From positions 156,145,889 to 156,209,888 of the forward strand of contig CM061231.1 of assembly GCA_030844895.1 (NCBI GenBank): 64,000 nt of DNA, given 5' to 3'. Source of the DNA: Ambrosia x helenae. Its lineage: Eukaryota; Streptophyta; Magnoliopsida; Asterales; Asteraceae. The translations under genes were made by a program, and so were the position numbers. The stretch's first letter is position 1. Every line of letters starts with the position of its first letter. Below are positions 36,040-47,750 of this stretch, piece after piece. The notes under the pieces were generated by a model. That model was not told where the DNA came from and did not search any database. It was given only the letters and a program-made list of their open reading frames with translations.

Positions 36040-38517
36040 TTAAATTGTAAGCAAGTCTTGTGTTGATAGATTCTTTAGTTCATTCATGGATTTGTAGGCC
36101 TTTCTTGTAAGATCTCTTCTTGTCACCAATACTGAGTTGGAATCAGTAAAGGACCATCTGATGATCAGCACTTTAGATCTGTCAAAATCTGAAGTATAGG
36201 GAACCATGCTGGATCCTTGGGATGTTCCTGAGTGCTGGATGTTCTCTATTTCTGTGACTCTCAGGTGGGATTCACTTCTGTCTTCTGTTTGCACCACATC
36301 TGGTAATTTAAAAGTAGGTAAATGATGTTCAGTAACTACCTTTGTGTGCAGTTTGTCAGTGATAGTCTTCTGGATTTGGTAAGCAAATGTTGAAGGATCC
36401 CTAAACTGTGTTATCAGAGGTTTTTCTTCAATATCAAAGTCTCCTTGTACAACTGTGTTGCCTTCTAGCAACACCATCTTGAAATCAGTCTTTGTATTGT
36501 CCTCTGGCTTTCTCTTGGTAGCAACCTTGTCAGCCTTGTATCTTTTGTATGTGTCCAGTAGTTTGTCTTCTCTCCACTTTGACACTGAGGCTTTTGAACC
36601 ATAGTCATTAGCTACCAGTTCTTCAATTATCTCTGCTCTTTTGGCTTTTCTATCCTTCTCTGTTGCATTCTTGTCAGCAACAAGTTGAGCTCTTCTAGTT
36701 AGCTCATCCATTGAGAGCCCTTTGAGTGAATAGGCTTTTGTTTTGCTGTTCTTTGTTATAAAAGACACCAGTTGTTGTCTTTTTTCTTCTTCAGCAATTC
36801 TTTCTGTTTCAGTTTGTCTATTCAACTCTGCTTCATAGGCTTGAAGCTTTTCATTTAAGCTCAAGTCTTCCCTTGCTTCCAGGTTGTTCCAGATCTCTTC
36901 TTCCTTAGCCTTTCTTTGGGCTGCAAGTAAGCTCTTCTCTAGTAATTCTTTGGACATTGAAATTGGAGAAGGGCTTAGCACAGTCATTTGAGTTGTTGTA
37001 GGCCTTGGAATAGGAGTTGGTTGTTGTGTTGGCTTGGAAGGCTCTTCAGTTGTTTGTATGTTGGAAGTGTTAACTGCTGAAGTGTTGACAGAAGTGTCAA
37101 ATACTGAAGGATTGTCTTAAGTACTTTTAGAGTCTTCAGCAGTTTCTTCATTATGGCCTTGGGAAGTTTCAGCTTCAACTTCAGTTCTAGAAACAAGCCT
37201 TTGTTGATCTTATTTTTGTTTCTGGGCTTTTTCTAGCAGTTGTTGTAGAGCCACTCTTGCCTTTATCCTGGCTTCCAGTGACTACTTTAGTTCCTTAGTC
37301 TTCTCCCCCTTTTTGGCTTCAGCCACTTCTGGAAGCCTGCCAGGTTTAGAAGTTATACCGGTGAGTTCAGCAAGCTGTCTTGAGTTGTTATCAATCTTGT
37401 TGGACAGCTCACCAAGTTTCTTGTTAATCACCTCAAATTGAGTTGTGGTTTTCAACTCCCAAACAGTTGTGTAAGATTTGAGGTGATTGGCAATGAGGGT
37501 GTTCATCATCTGGTATAGGGCACCATCTAGGCTGCATAGTTGGTTCAGATCTATGCTTGATGACCTAGGGAATTGGGTAGGCATTTTTAGTGAGGGGTGT
37601 GTTTTTTAGTAATCTTCAGGATGTACTGAAGATGCCACTTTAGGGGAATCAGGGATCAAGTGGACTTTAACCTGATCTGGTGTGACCAGCTCTTTGAGCT
37701 TAGAGACACCAGGTGCAGGTCCTTCACTAGCAGTCGTCAATTCATGTTTGGTGGAGTGTGAATCATCATCCAAATCAATGGAATCATCTGAATCCCTGAT
37801 AACATCCTCAATGAGGACAATATCAGTTATATCATGAGCTGGGCCCAACCCAGTTGTCTCATGTACCTCTTGTTCTTGGTTCAGAGGATTTCCTACCTCA
37901 GACATTAAGCATTCATCAGTAGTTGCCACAAATGAGGTCTTAGCAATGTTACTTCTGTCTGCAGATCCACCACTGGGTGGTAAATGAGTAGTAGCAGCCT
38001 CAAATGTACCTAAGGTCTCTAAGTTTGGGGTTAGAAACCTTGGTTCATCCTTATCTCTTAGGTTAGGTCTATGGATATCCACATTCATGTCATAGTCTGA
38101 TGGTATGTCCCCTGTTTGATGTGGTTGTTGGGGACTGACATGTTCTAATGGGATAATCTCTTTTAGCCCAGAGAGAAGTTTGGCAATTTCTATGGTTTCA
38201 GGTTTAGAAGTTTGTGGTAAAGGTTCAGCAGTTTGGGGTAAAGGTTCAGCGGTTTCAAAAGAAGGGTCAGTTGGTATGGTTTTCTTGAATTTCTTTCTTT
38301 TGAAGAGAATTGTGATTGGTACTCTTGTGGGGGTTTGAGATGGATGAGACTGAGAGGATGTTTCAGTCACATCTTTGTCAAGTGCAGATTGCACATTGGC
38401 AAGTTCAGGCATCTCAACTTCCTGAACTGCCTTTCTTTTAAGGCTTGTGGGTTTTTGTTTTTGTTGTTTTGTTTTCTTGGCCTTTTTGGGTGAGGGTTTG
38501 GAAGATGAGGGTTCCAT
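36040..38517 (-). pseudogene. Unrecognised long ORF of a Copia-like element, four nonsense codons
   Basis: The minus strand is open in a single frame for about 826 codons from the ATG at 38517 to 36040, apart from stops at 37608-37606 (TAA), 37284-37282 (TAG), 37212-37210 (TAA) and 37119-37117 (TAA). The N-terminal part is Lys-rich (KPSPKKAKKTKQQKQ), the middle acidic, and the C-terminal half rich in Glu/Lys with probable coiled coil (about 36960-36650). No enzyme motif was seen. It lies just upstream of a purine tract and LTR, where SIRE-type Copia elements carry an extra or env-like ORF; that placement is the only basis for a link. The frame stays open upstream of the ATG to about 38610. 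Confidence 0.6.
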
Positions 38518-38640
38518 GGGGACTGTTGTTTGTTCCCCTTGGTCATCTTCTGGCCAGGCAGCCGGTTTATTATGCCTAGAGTATGCTTGTGAGGTTAATG
38601 GGTTTAAAACAGTTGTTTAAAACAGCCGGTTTATCATTCT

Positions 38641-39050
38641 TTTATGTCTTTGATTCATTTTTCTCACACCAGCAAAGATGGTGTTATGATTGTCGATTGT
38701 GTTGTTTACTTCTATTTTTTGCACAAATTCAATTCTAGTAAACATATCAGTTGAAAGCAAGCTACCAAATGTTTAGCTAAACGACCTCAAATTTAAAATT
38801 CGTTTTAGGCCCCAAATTGGTTGAGCCAACCCTGGTTAAATACGTAACACATCAACTTTTTAAAATAAAAAAATTAGAAAATATATATTCAAATTAAAGA
38901 GAATAAAATGCTCGTTTTTATGATGCAGCTTTTTTTAGAAAATTATTAACGTATGAAAAAATTATTGTCTTTCAAAAAATCATGGGGGTAATTGCCTTAA
39001 AACAACAAGAATAAATGTAACCATTATTTAAAAAACAAAAGATAATTAAA
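38641..39050. repeat. Duplicated non-coding block, copy 2
   Basis: Direct-orientation partner of 27022-27390, with a short A-rich insertion near 38865-38895. From here to the Mutator-like element at 39486 nothing coding is seen. Confidence 0.8.
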
Positions 39051-39485
39051 TTTGAGGGAAGTAAAATGTAATTAAGATGAGATATAAAAGTGTAAAATTG
39101 TTTAAACCTCTATTTTGACTCATTTTTAGAAACTCGTGGTGTTCGTGGAGGCGATATGGAAGAGAGCTAGGAAGGAACATGTGGCTAAAGATGAAGTTTG
39201 TGAGATAGGAAGGAACTAGGGAGTGATGCTTTTGTTTGCATTCTTGTAGTCATGCCAAATAGCGTCAACCTGACATTCATATGTGAAGAACATCTAAAAC
39301 GTTTCTTATACGTTACGCGTTTAAAAAAAAGATCTAATATTTTAAGAAATAACCAAATGCATCATCGGTTTCCGTATTTCATCAGCGACATGTCAAAACA
39401 TGATCTTACAAAAACACATTTGTAAATTTAGTAGCGAGTGTTTTGGGAGGCTAAAATCAATTGCACATGTTAACATATCTTGATA

Positions 39486-39758
39486 GGGGAAATGGAATCT
39501 AATAATCCCAACTTTGGGGGTTGGAAGGCAGCAGTCCCAACTTGCAACTTGTACCACAGCAGTCCCAACTTGTCAACTATTTAACTTGAATGGTCCCAGG
39601 CTAACGTCCGTTATGTTTTCCAGTTAAGTGCCACGTAGGCAGCCCACGTGGCAGTCCTACGTGGCAAAAGTGCTTATCTGTTAAAAAAACGTGGGGCCAT
39701 GTCCATGTGTATTAATCAGATTTTTTTTTTTAAAAAAAAACAAAAAGGTGGGACCCAT
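39486..39758 (+). repeat. Left TIR of the MULE
   Basis: Inverted match to 44331-44606. It carries three closely spaced ACGTGG/CCTACGTGG motifs (about 39630-39665, including the G-box core CACGTG), two copies of GCAGTCCCAACTTG, and an A/T tract near the inner edge. It probably serves as promoter for the transposase gene. Confidence 0.93.
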
Positions 39759-39887
39759 AAAATCTAATAACAACACTCTCAACCCTCTCTCTCGATCAAA
39801 ACATAAACATTTCATAGAAATCAGACAACCCCAAAGACGATGATCAAACCCTAGATTATAAACCCTAAACAACCCTAGACGATAATT

Positions 39888-42800
39888 ATGGCTGAAGAAA
39901 TCTCGATTAAGCTCTGGTATGGTGGCACCTTCGTTTCTCATGCTTCAAGATTAAGATATTGTGGTGGTGAACAAGAAACAATCAGGTTAGATATTGATCA
40001 TGTTTCGTATTTTGAAATCGTCGATTATGTAATGAAAGCATGTTCATATGTATCGAAAGATTTTATCATGTATTACAAGTTACCTAAGAATGGTGGTTTG
40101 AAGCTATTAACAATTGATGCTGATGTTATGGACATGGTGAAGGTTTTTACAAATGTTGATGAAACTGTGAATGTGTATGTGCAATGTGGCCCCATTAGCA
40201 AACCTCCTTCTACACCCTGTAAAAATCCTTCATCAGTCAGCTCACCCAACCCACTGATTAGCCCAATTAGAAGCCCATTAATCCCACTAGTCAGCCCACT
40301 TAGAAACCCTAGTCAACCACTTGCAACTCCTAATGTAGTTAATGAACAAAACATGCCTAGTTGTAAGAAAAAGTTAGATGCTTTAAGTGAGGTTGAGAAA
40401 GGAAAGTCTTTAGATGAACCACCTGCCAACAAGAAAAGGCTTCAAATTTTTGAAGATGAAATAGAATCAGAGGAAGGGTTTAGTTCAGGTTCTGATGATT
40501 CAAGGGATGAGACTTATAAGGTTAATAAAGATTATGAAGAATCCAGTGATGAAGTGGTAAGTGTTTATGGGACAGAAGAAGAGGATGATGAACAGGATGA
40601 TGAACAGGATGATGCATTAGATGGAGATCATTATGGGTCAGAAGGGGAAGATGAAGAATGGAGAGAATCCCAGTTGAACATCAAGAAGGTGAACATAGAA
40701 AATGATGAAACAACAAATAAGTTGTTACAACTATGTTTGCATGCAAATGATATTGAAGCACAAGAGACTGCTAATAAACAGCCTGTTGATGGACACAATA
40801 GCTATGAAGACTCAGAAGGGGATGTAAAGACACCAGGTGATAGCTCTGATGATGACATTTTAGGAAAGAAGTATTCTCCAAGTGTTCCTGTTGTTACTGA
40901 TCACACTGACTGGACAAAGTGGACTTGGGTGGTTGGTACAAGATTCCCAAGCAGGGATGCTTTTAAACAAGCTGTCAAGAAGTATGCTGTTGCAAATGGT
41001 AAGAATGTAGTTGTTTCAACTAGTAACAAGAATAGGGGAGGTCGTATAGGTATTACTTGTGTTAAAGACTGTCCATTCAATATTTATTGTTCTTTCCATG
41101 AAGAAAAAAATTGTTACATGGTAAAAAAGGCAATAAACAAGCACAATTGTCAAAGAAATATGAAGAAAAATAGGCAGTTAAGTTACACATTCATAGCCAA
41201 TGAATTCTTACCTGTGTTTAAATGTAAACCACATTGGTCTGCTAAGGATATTCAACTAGCTGTGAAAGAAAAGTTCAAGGTGTTGATAAGTAAGTGGTTT
41301 GCATACAAGGCTAAAAGTTATGCACACAGTCAGTTGTATGGGTCAATGAAAGAACATTACTGCAAACTAGGATCCTACTTAGAGGCTTTAAGAATAGCAA
41401 ATCCTAGTTCCACATTTGAGTTGATGACTGTACCACCTGGATACCTAAATGCAGATTCTAGTGCAACTTGTGATAGTTTTTTTAGGCTGTTTGTGTGTTT
41501 TGATGGGTTGAAGAAGGGTTTTTTAGCAGGCTGCAGGAAGGTGTTATGTTTAGATGGGTGCTTTCTGAAAACATTTTTGGGGGTATGTTATTGGCTGCAG
41601 TAGGCAGGGATGCAAATGATAAGATGTATCCAGTTGCTTGGGCAGTGGTAGAAGGAGAAAACAATGATAGTTGGACATGGTTCATGGAACAGTTAAGGAG
41701 ATGCTTACAGGTTGTTGATGGTGGAAAGGAGTGGACATTGTTATCAGATCAACAAAAGGTAACATCATCTACTTTTATAAATGAAACACTAATAGGGACT
41801 TAATTCTAACACAATATATTTGATGTTTTGTAGGGTTTGCTTAATGCTGTAGCTATGGTCTGGCCTGAAGCTGAGCATAGAAATTGTGCCAGACACATAT
41901 ATGCCAACTGGCATAAAAAGCATAAAAGTGATGAGTTGAAGGAGGTTTTCTGGACAGCTGTTAGAGCATACAATGAGGCTGATTACAAAAATGCCATGAA
42001 AGAGATGAAAAGCTTGTCTACTGAAGCAGTTGAAGATTTTTTGAAACAAGATCCTAAGTGTTTTGCAAGATGCTTTCTCAAGACACACACTAGGTGTGAT
42101 GTTATCTGCAACAACATGGCAGAAACATTTAATGGGTTCATTGTGCAGTCTAAACAGAAGCATCTTATAAACATGTTGGAGGACATCAGGGTGCAAATCA
42201 TGATAAGGTTAATAAACCAGAAAAGGGAGATGGAAAGAGAAGATGTTGTTGTTTGTCCTAAGATTCAGGTGAAGTTGGATCTTGAAAAGGATTGGGCTTA
42301 TAGATGTGAGGTTTATCCATCCTCATTACATGTGTTCCAGGTAAGAATTAACTTAGCCTTTAGTTTTAATTGCAAAAAATTGGATCTTGACTTGATGTTC
42401 ATCCTCATTACAGGTAAGAGACTTGGATGATGTATCAGTTGATCTAGGAAACAGGACATGTACATGTAGAAAGTGGGATTTGTCAGGTATCCCTTGCAAG
42501 CATGTCTGTACAGTTGCTGGATTTCTCAATAAAAATGCAGAAATGTATGTGCATGACTGGTACCACAAGGAACAATACATGAAAGCTTATTCCTATACCA
42601 TACCCCCTTTGGCTAGTGAGAAGTATTGGCCTTCTGTAGAATTGCCTCTTGATCCACCACCAATCAGGTCTCAACCAGGTAGACCAAAGAAAAACAGGAG
42701 AAGGGACCCACATGAGAACCCTAAGAAACAAGGTATGTATGATTTTGTTTTACCATTCTGTATTAGCATCATGTATGTGCATTTTGTAACTTTTACTTGT

Positions 42801-43231
42801 GCATGCCAGGTAAGCTTAGTAGGCATGGCACTACTATGACTTGTTCTAATTGTAAGGAGAAGGGCCATAACAAAAAGGGTTGTAAGAGAACAAGGGTTGA
42901 GGCTTCAGGATTGAAGAGAGGCAGGGGAATCAGGGGAAGGCCAAAGAGGTCAAGGTTTGAAGGGCCAAGGCAGTCATCAGAAGCAACAGTACAAGCTGCC
43001 CAATCCAGTCAACCTACCCAATCCAGTCAAGCTGCCCAATCCAGTCAAGCTGCCCAATATAGTCAACCTGCCCAATCCAGTCAAGTTGCTCATTCAGGTG
43101 GACCAAGTAACACAAGGGGCAGGGGCAGGGGCAGGGGAAAGTCAACAAGAGGAGGGTCAAGTCAAAGTAGGGGTGGAAAGTCAACAGGGGCAGGGGTTGG
43201 TTTTTGGTTTCCAGACTTTATGCAAGAATGA
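39888..43231 (+). CDS. mudrA-like MULE transposase, one frameshift
   Basis: Exons 39888-41758, 41834-42340, 42414-42732 and 42810-43231 join with consistent phases into about 1,040 codons. In order: a PB1-like N-terminal domain, an acidic linker, the MuDR Cys/His DNA-binding domain (about 40920-41160, ending KHNC), the MULE catalytic domain (LDGCFLKT at 41550, then SDQQK before intron 1), a SWIM zinc finger (CTCRKWDLSGIPCKH, 42457-42501), a CCHC knuckle (CSNCKEKGHNKKGC, from 42840), a glutamine/serine repeat (43000-43090) and an RGRGRG tail. It cuts and inserts the element at its TIRs. One base appears lost in the G run at 41579-41583, which closes the first frame at 41603. This may be a true lesion or a homopolymer error. 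Confidence 0.92.
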
Positions 43232-43239
43232 AGGATATT

Positions 43240-43676
43240 TGTGTGTTAAACTTATGTCTGTTTTTATGTAGTTTGTTTATGACTTTTTATGTATTTTGAA
43301 TCATGTTAAGTTTATGAATGTTTATGTTTGTGTTTTGACCCATTGTCATGTTTATGTTTGTGTTTGAATCATGTTTATGACTGTTTATGCTGCAAATCTG
43401 TTTTGCAGCATGTATGAGTTTCTTTGTGTTTTGACCCATTGTCATGTTTGTTTGTGTTTTGACCCATTGTCAAAACACATTTATTGCAGGTTTCTGTGTT
43501 AAGATATGACTATCTTATTTGATGTTTCTTTGTGTTTTGACCCATTGTCATTAACAAATCTGTAAACACATTCAAGTTAAACACTTACATGAAACATTTT
43601 CATTGCATTCAAAGACCCATTTTCATTGCATTCAAAGAACACTTACATAACAAACTAAAGACATAAACATGAAACA
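43240..43676. terminator. Convergent intergenic region of the MULE
   Basis: The 445 bp between the two stop codons repeats GTGTTTTGACCCATTGTCA about four times. At 43454-43478 the copy extends into a perfect 10-bp stem (GTGTTTTGAC / GTCAAAACAC) with a 5-base loop. It may serve 3'-end formation of both convergent genes; that role is inference. Confidence 0.4.
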
Positions 43677-44176
43677 TTACATATTCAAGTTGGAGGACAT
43701 TACATAACAGATTACAAAAACAACACATAATAATCCTAACACATATCCTGCATTCCATGAACGAGATTTGAGCAGCTGAACTTTGAGAAGCTTGTTTTCA
43801 TCCTCCAAGATTCTGTTTTGCAATTGTAGGTTTTCAATCTTCAATTCTTCAATTGTAGGGCATCCTCCAAGATTACAATTCTGTTTTGCAGCTGGACTTT
43901 GATTAAGACTTTGATTAAGCAACTTCTGCAAATCATCTTTCCATAAGAAGAACTCGCAATTTTGTTTCTACAAGAAAACAATCCAATCATAACATACACA
44001 TGTTATTTGAAACAAACAAAATGTAATGACTTACTGGCCAGTATCGACACCCATAAAATTCTTTGCCAATTCGTGGGTTGTTTCGTTTAACCACCCTTGG
44101 GATTGCAAGTACCCTTCCAAATCGATCTTGAACTTTTTAAGGCTTCTGTTTGATGAGGATGAAGACGACGAGCTCA
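43677..44176 (-). pseudogene. GRF-type zinc-finger protein gene in the MULE, frameshifted
   Basis: Exon 1 is 44176-44035 (GT donor at 44034) and exon 2 is 43967-43677 (acceptor TTCTTGTAG). The GRF signature spans the junction: EFYGCRYWP at the end of exon 1, CEFFLWKDD at the start of exon 2. A Leu/Glu/Asn coiled coil (about 43860-43780) and a C-terminal hydrophobic membrane segment (43740-43690) follow. This matches the small At4g04775-like family. The ATG with its Ser8 leader is in a different frame from the GRF part, and the first two Cys ligands are not visible, so exon 1 is damaged. It probably acts, or acted, as the element's second gene, in the position mudrB has in MuDR, although it is unrelated to mudrB. 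Confidence 0.72.
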
Positions 44177-44330
44177 TCTTTAGTGTCGAAGTATTGATTG
44201 CTATTGTTTAGGTTTGAAAATTAGGGTTCATCAATTTGGGGTTTTAGGGTTCTTAAAGTCTGATGAGTTGTTTTTGGGGAAGATTGATTTTGATCGAATT
44301 AGATGGATTAATATGGTGAGAGATTTGTAT

Positions 44331-44606
44331 GTGGGTCCCACCTTTTTGTTTTTTTTTTTTAAAAAAAATCTGATTAATACACATGGACATGGCCCCACGT
44401 TTTTTTTTAACAGATAAGCACTTTTGCCACGTAGGACTGCCACGTGGGCTGCCTACGTGGCACTTAACTGGAAAACATAACGGACGTTAGCCTGGGACCA
44501 TTCAAGTTAAATAGTTGACAAGTTGGGACTGCTGTGGTACAAGTTGCAAGTTGGGACTGCTGACTTCCAACCCTCCAAAGTTGGGATTATTAGATTCCAT
44601 TTCCCC
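44331..44606 (-). repeat. Right TIR of the MULE
   Basis: Inverted copy of 39486-39758, differing by a few bases and A/T run lengths. It faces the GRF gene and probably supplies its promoter. Confidence 0.93.
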
Positions 44607-44616
44607 TATCTTGATA

Positions 44617-45519
44617 TCATCAAGGAAAATTAATTAAAAAAGAAATTTAATAATATGGCATCCCAACTTGTTGTCATCTATTTCAGAGCGAAGGAAGTGG
44701 GGGCTTGGGTTGGGGACAAAAGTGAAGATCAAAACTCAAGCTCCCAAAATGATACGGAGTGGAGAGGCTTGGGCTTGGATTTGACATGTGACATTTTTTT
44801 ACATAAACAAAACAAAAATAAATTATATTAACTAAAAAACACATTAAAATAAAAAAATTACATTAAATTAAAAAAAAAATACAATAGTGAGTGTAATTCC
44901 CTCATTTTTCTCTCTGTGCATTTGTTGTCTTCCTCACCGTGTCTTTTCCTTCTACGGTTTCTTTCCTCTTCACCTCTTCTTCTACCTATTATCAAGATAA
45001 AAAAATCTCATATTTTTCTGGGTTTGTTTCAAATTTTATTGAAATTTTCTTGAAATCCTTTATTTATTTTAAAATCTTGTGACAATGGTGGTTCACATCA
45101 ACAAAATTAAAAAAAAAAAAAAAAAATCAGCCCTCCAATCAAACCTCGTTGCATCACCACCCAAGCCCACCTCACGCCATGGCCAAAAGTCACGGTTTGG
45201 GGCAACGCCGGTATGGAAATGGTGTAGACGACGTTGGTGAGTGACTGAGCGTGGGATGCTCAATCCACGCCGCCACCACCCACAATCTTATGCACCATTG
45301 ACCCCCTGCTTGTAAATTTGTGGGTATTAATATTTTCTAAAAGTATATACCTAGCGCCAAAGAGTCTCGGCTCTTTTGGCCGCACAATATCTTTCAATTG
45401 TTAAGTGACATTCAGCGATATGGTTTCCCGTAGGGACATCCCGTGAATAGACTCTACGGGTTCTAATCCGTGGCCGGCGTCACTATTGTTCCTGCATCTG
45501 CCCAGTGACAACCACCCAA
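44617..45519. other. Gene-free spacer
   Basis: AT-rich sequence with an A run near 45108-45126 and several C/T-rich stretches. No open frame, RNA gene or bounded repeat could be supported. Confidence 0.5.
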
Positions 45520-45534
45520 TGGATGGTATCTTTA

Positions 45535-45658
45535 CAACAACAACAAACTTACCCAGTAAATCCCACAATTAGCAAGGCTAAGAGTAAGGTCTGGGGAGGG
45601 TGAGATTAGGCAAACCATACCCCTATTCTTACGGATAGAAAGGCTGCTTCCAGACCAG
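45535..45658 (-). mobile_element. Au-type SINE, minus strand
   Basis: The minus strand reads GAAGCAGCC...CACCCTCCCCAGACC...GTGGGATTTACTGGG and ends in TTGTTGTTGT, the pattern of the widespread plant Au SINE. A perfect 15-bp target duplication tggatggtatcttta flanks it (45520-45534, 45659-45673). It is shorter than a full Au element, so probably 5' truncated. Confidence 0.88.
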
Positions 45659-46186
45659 TGGATGGTATCTTTAGAGTAGCTAAACCAAAAATAAAAGATA
45701 AAAGTTGTAATTGCGACAATAGTTTACCAAGTACCATCCTCGATGTAAACAAAATGTATGGCGTTAATTAAAATTTAAAAGGTTAAATCATCAAGTTTTG
45801 TAACAAAAGTAAAAAATAGGAAAACGTTGAAAGTATAAGGGTGTAATTTGAACATAGTACACGTTTTTCCATCCACCTTAAAATGTGGGTCGGGTGAATT
45901 GGCAATGAAATAGTGGGTGATGAGGAATTAACTGCACGTGTGTACACGCGCCGTTGATGAGAGTAAGTTATTGACGGCTCGAATTCGAAGTCTCGCGAGT
46001 CACGAGAGTTGCAAGGTTAGCAACGTAAGTACACGTGCATATGATCATGTCTCTCACCGGTTCGGCCATATCATATTTAAGAAAAAATTTACCAGTCATA
46101 CTACAATTTGGGTTCCATCCAATTAGGCACGATTGTTGTATACCCGTATAATGTGTATATATGTGGGTCTTTGAAAAAGCGCCTAA

Positions 46187-46933
46187 GAGCATTCACAGTA
46201 GATGCTTCATAATAGTGTGAGGGGGTCTCTAAATTATATAGAGTGTGTATAAGTGGTTGTGAGTAGATGAGAGAGAAAATATATAGAGAAGACACTGTTC
46301 ATCAGTAAATTTGGAGGAGACACTGGGTATGTTTGGCAAAACTAGCTGGAGGCTGGTAGCTAGAAGCTGCAAGCTGGTAGCTGCAAGCTGGTAGCTGGAA
46401 GCTGTTAGCTGAAAGCTTTTTAAATATATTTTTGTGTTTGACAGAGTAGCTGGAGCTTTTAATAAAATGTATAAAATGACCAAAATGATCATAATTAAAA
46501 GATTGTAAAGAAGGTTTTTATTTTATTTTTAAAATAGAATGGGTATTTGTGTCATTTACTAACTAAAAACTTGTAGCTAGTAGAGCTTTTTCTTAAAAGC
46601 TACTACTAGTAGCTTTTCACTGTAGAGCTTTTTCTCTAACTTAAAAGCTTCCAGCCCCTTTAACCAAACAAGGCTTTTTATTAAGTAGGAGTTTTTTCCT
46701 AAAAACTTGAAGCTTGAAGCTCCTAAAAGCTCTTAAAAGCTCATTGCCAAACATACCCACTATTCACCCTCCATAAGTTTTTAATATTTTTAAAAGTGGT
46801 TGTGAGTAGAGGAGAGAGAAAAGGTAATGATAAAAGTATAGAATAAGTATTATTAAATAGAAAAAGAGAGAGAAATGCAGTGATTTTTAGTGTAATTATA
46901 GAGATGGAGATGAAGTGTTTATTGTGAATGCTC
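46187..46933. mobile_element. Tourist-like (PIF/Harbinger) MITE hosting a second MITE
   Basis: Ends GAGCATTCACAGTAG and, inverted, GAGCATTCACAATAA form TIRs flanked by TAA on both sides (46184-46186, 46934-46936), the PIF/Harbinger target size. The inner part 46325-46758 is a later insertion. Confidence 0.75.
46325..46758. mobile_element. Inner MITE with GGGTATGTTTGGCAA ends
   Basis: TIRs GGGTATGTTTGGCAA match exactly in inverted orientation at 46744-46758. Only act is duplicated on both sides. The interior repeats AGCTGGTAGCTGCA-type units on the left and AAAGCT-rich units on the right. Superfamily unclear. Confidence 0.7.
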
Positions 46934-46936
46934 TAA

Positions 46937-47741
46937 GTTTAACCTTACTTTACTAATTTATGAAAATAATGCTAAAAATGACGGGTTGTTAATCATGCAT
47001 CATGTGGTGACGTTGATAGTCAAAAGACAAGGGGTACATGTACCAATCGGGTTTGTCCCAATTGCTAGGTGTTATGTGTTTTATGTCCAAAGCTTGATGG
47101 AAAATCATTATTGAGCTGGGGTCTCACTAAAAGCAGCCTCTCAATTTCTACGAAGTAGAGATAAGACTGCCTAATGTTTACATTTTACCCTTCTTAGATC
47201 TTGCGTTAACTTTGTATCAATAGGATTAACCGAGTATCACGATGATGATGGGTTACATCTAATTAAACACAGGTCAGCTTTTTGTGTTAAAGACGAACCA
47301 CTTTACTCATTGCGTTATTTTGGACCACACCCACATCTAACTTCTCTTTAAAGTTTAAAAGAAATCTATACTTTTTATTTTACGTTAATTTTGTCCTTCA
47401 AATTATAACCTAAAACAAGCTATCAAAAATTCAGTATAACTTTTACAAAATCTAAATTAGATGAACTTTATAATTTTGTGTCTACTTTTTCTGTAGTATA
47501 ATATATTCTAAATTTCTAACCATTATTGCTGTTGTAACTGATCAATATTTTATTTGTTACATTTTCAAGTTATTTTATATGTTGTTGATTTTCTAGTGAT
47601 TCATTTAATATTCTAGATATTTTAAAACATGTTGTAGTTACACAAGTATTGAACCGGAATATGACACATTTAACAAAATTTGTCATTTTCTTTAACAACG
47701 CTTACATGTTTAATAGGATTGTTATACAAAACATTACGTTT
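46937..47741. other. Gene-free spacer
   Basis: AT-rich intergenic DNA in which I see no gene, RNA or bounded repeat. Confidence 0.5.
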
Positions 47742-47750
47742 AACACTACT

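Larger units (their letters stand above)
39486..44606 (+). mobile_element. Mutator-like element (MULE) with two convergent genes
   Basis: The element is 5,121 bp. Terminal inverted repeats at 39486-39758 and about 44331-44606 start GGGGAAATGGAATC. A perfect 10-bp direct repeat tatcttgata flanks it (39476-39485, 44607-44616), in the 8-10 bp range of Mutator target duplications. It holds a mudrA-like transposase gene reading rightward and a GRF zinc-finger gene reading leftward, each starting about 130-155 bp inside its repeat. This is the MuDR plan of two convergent genes driven from the TIRs. Confidence 0.95.
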
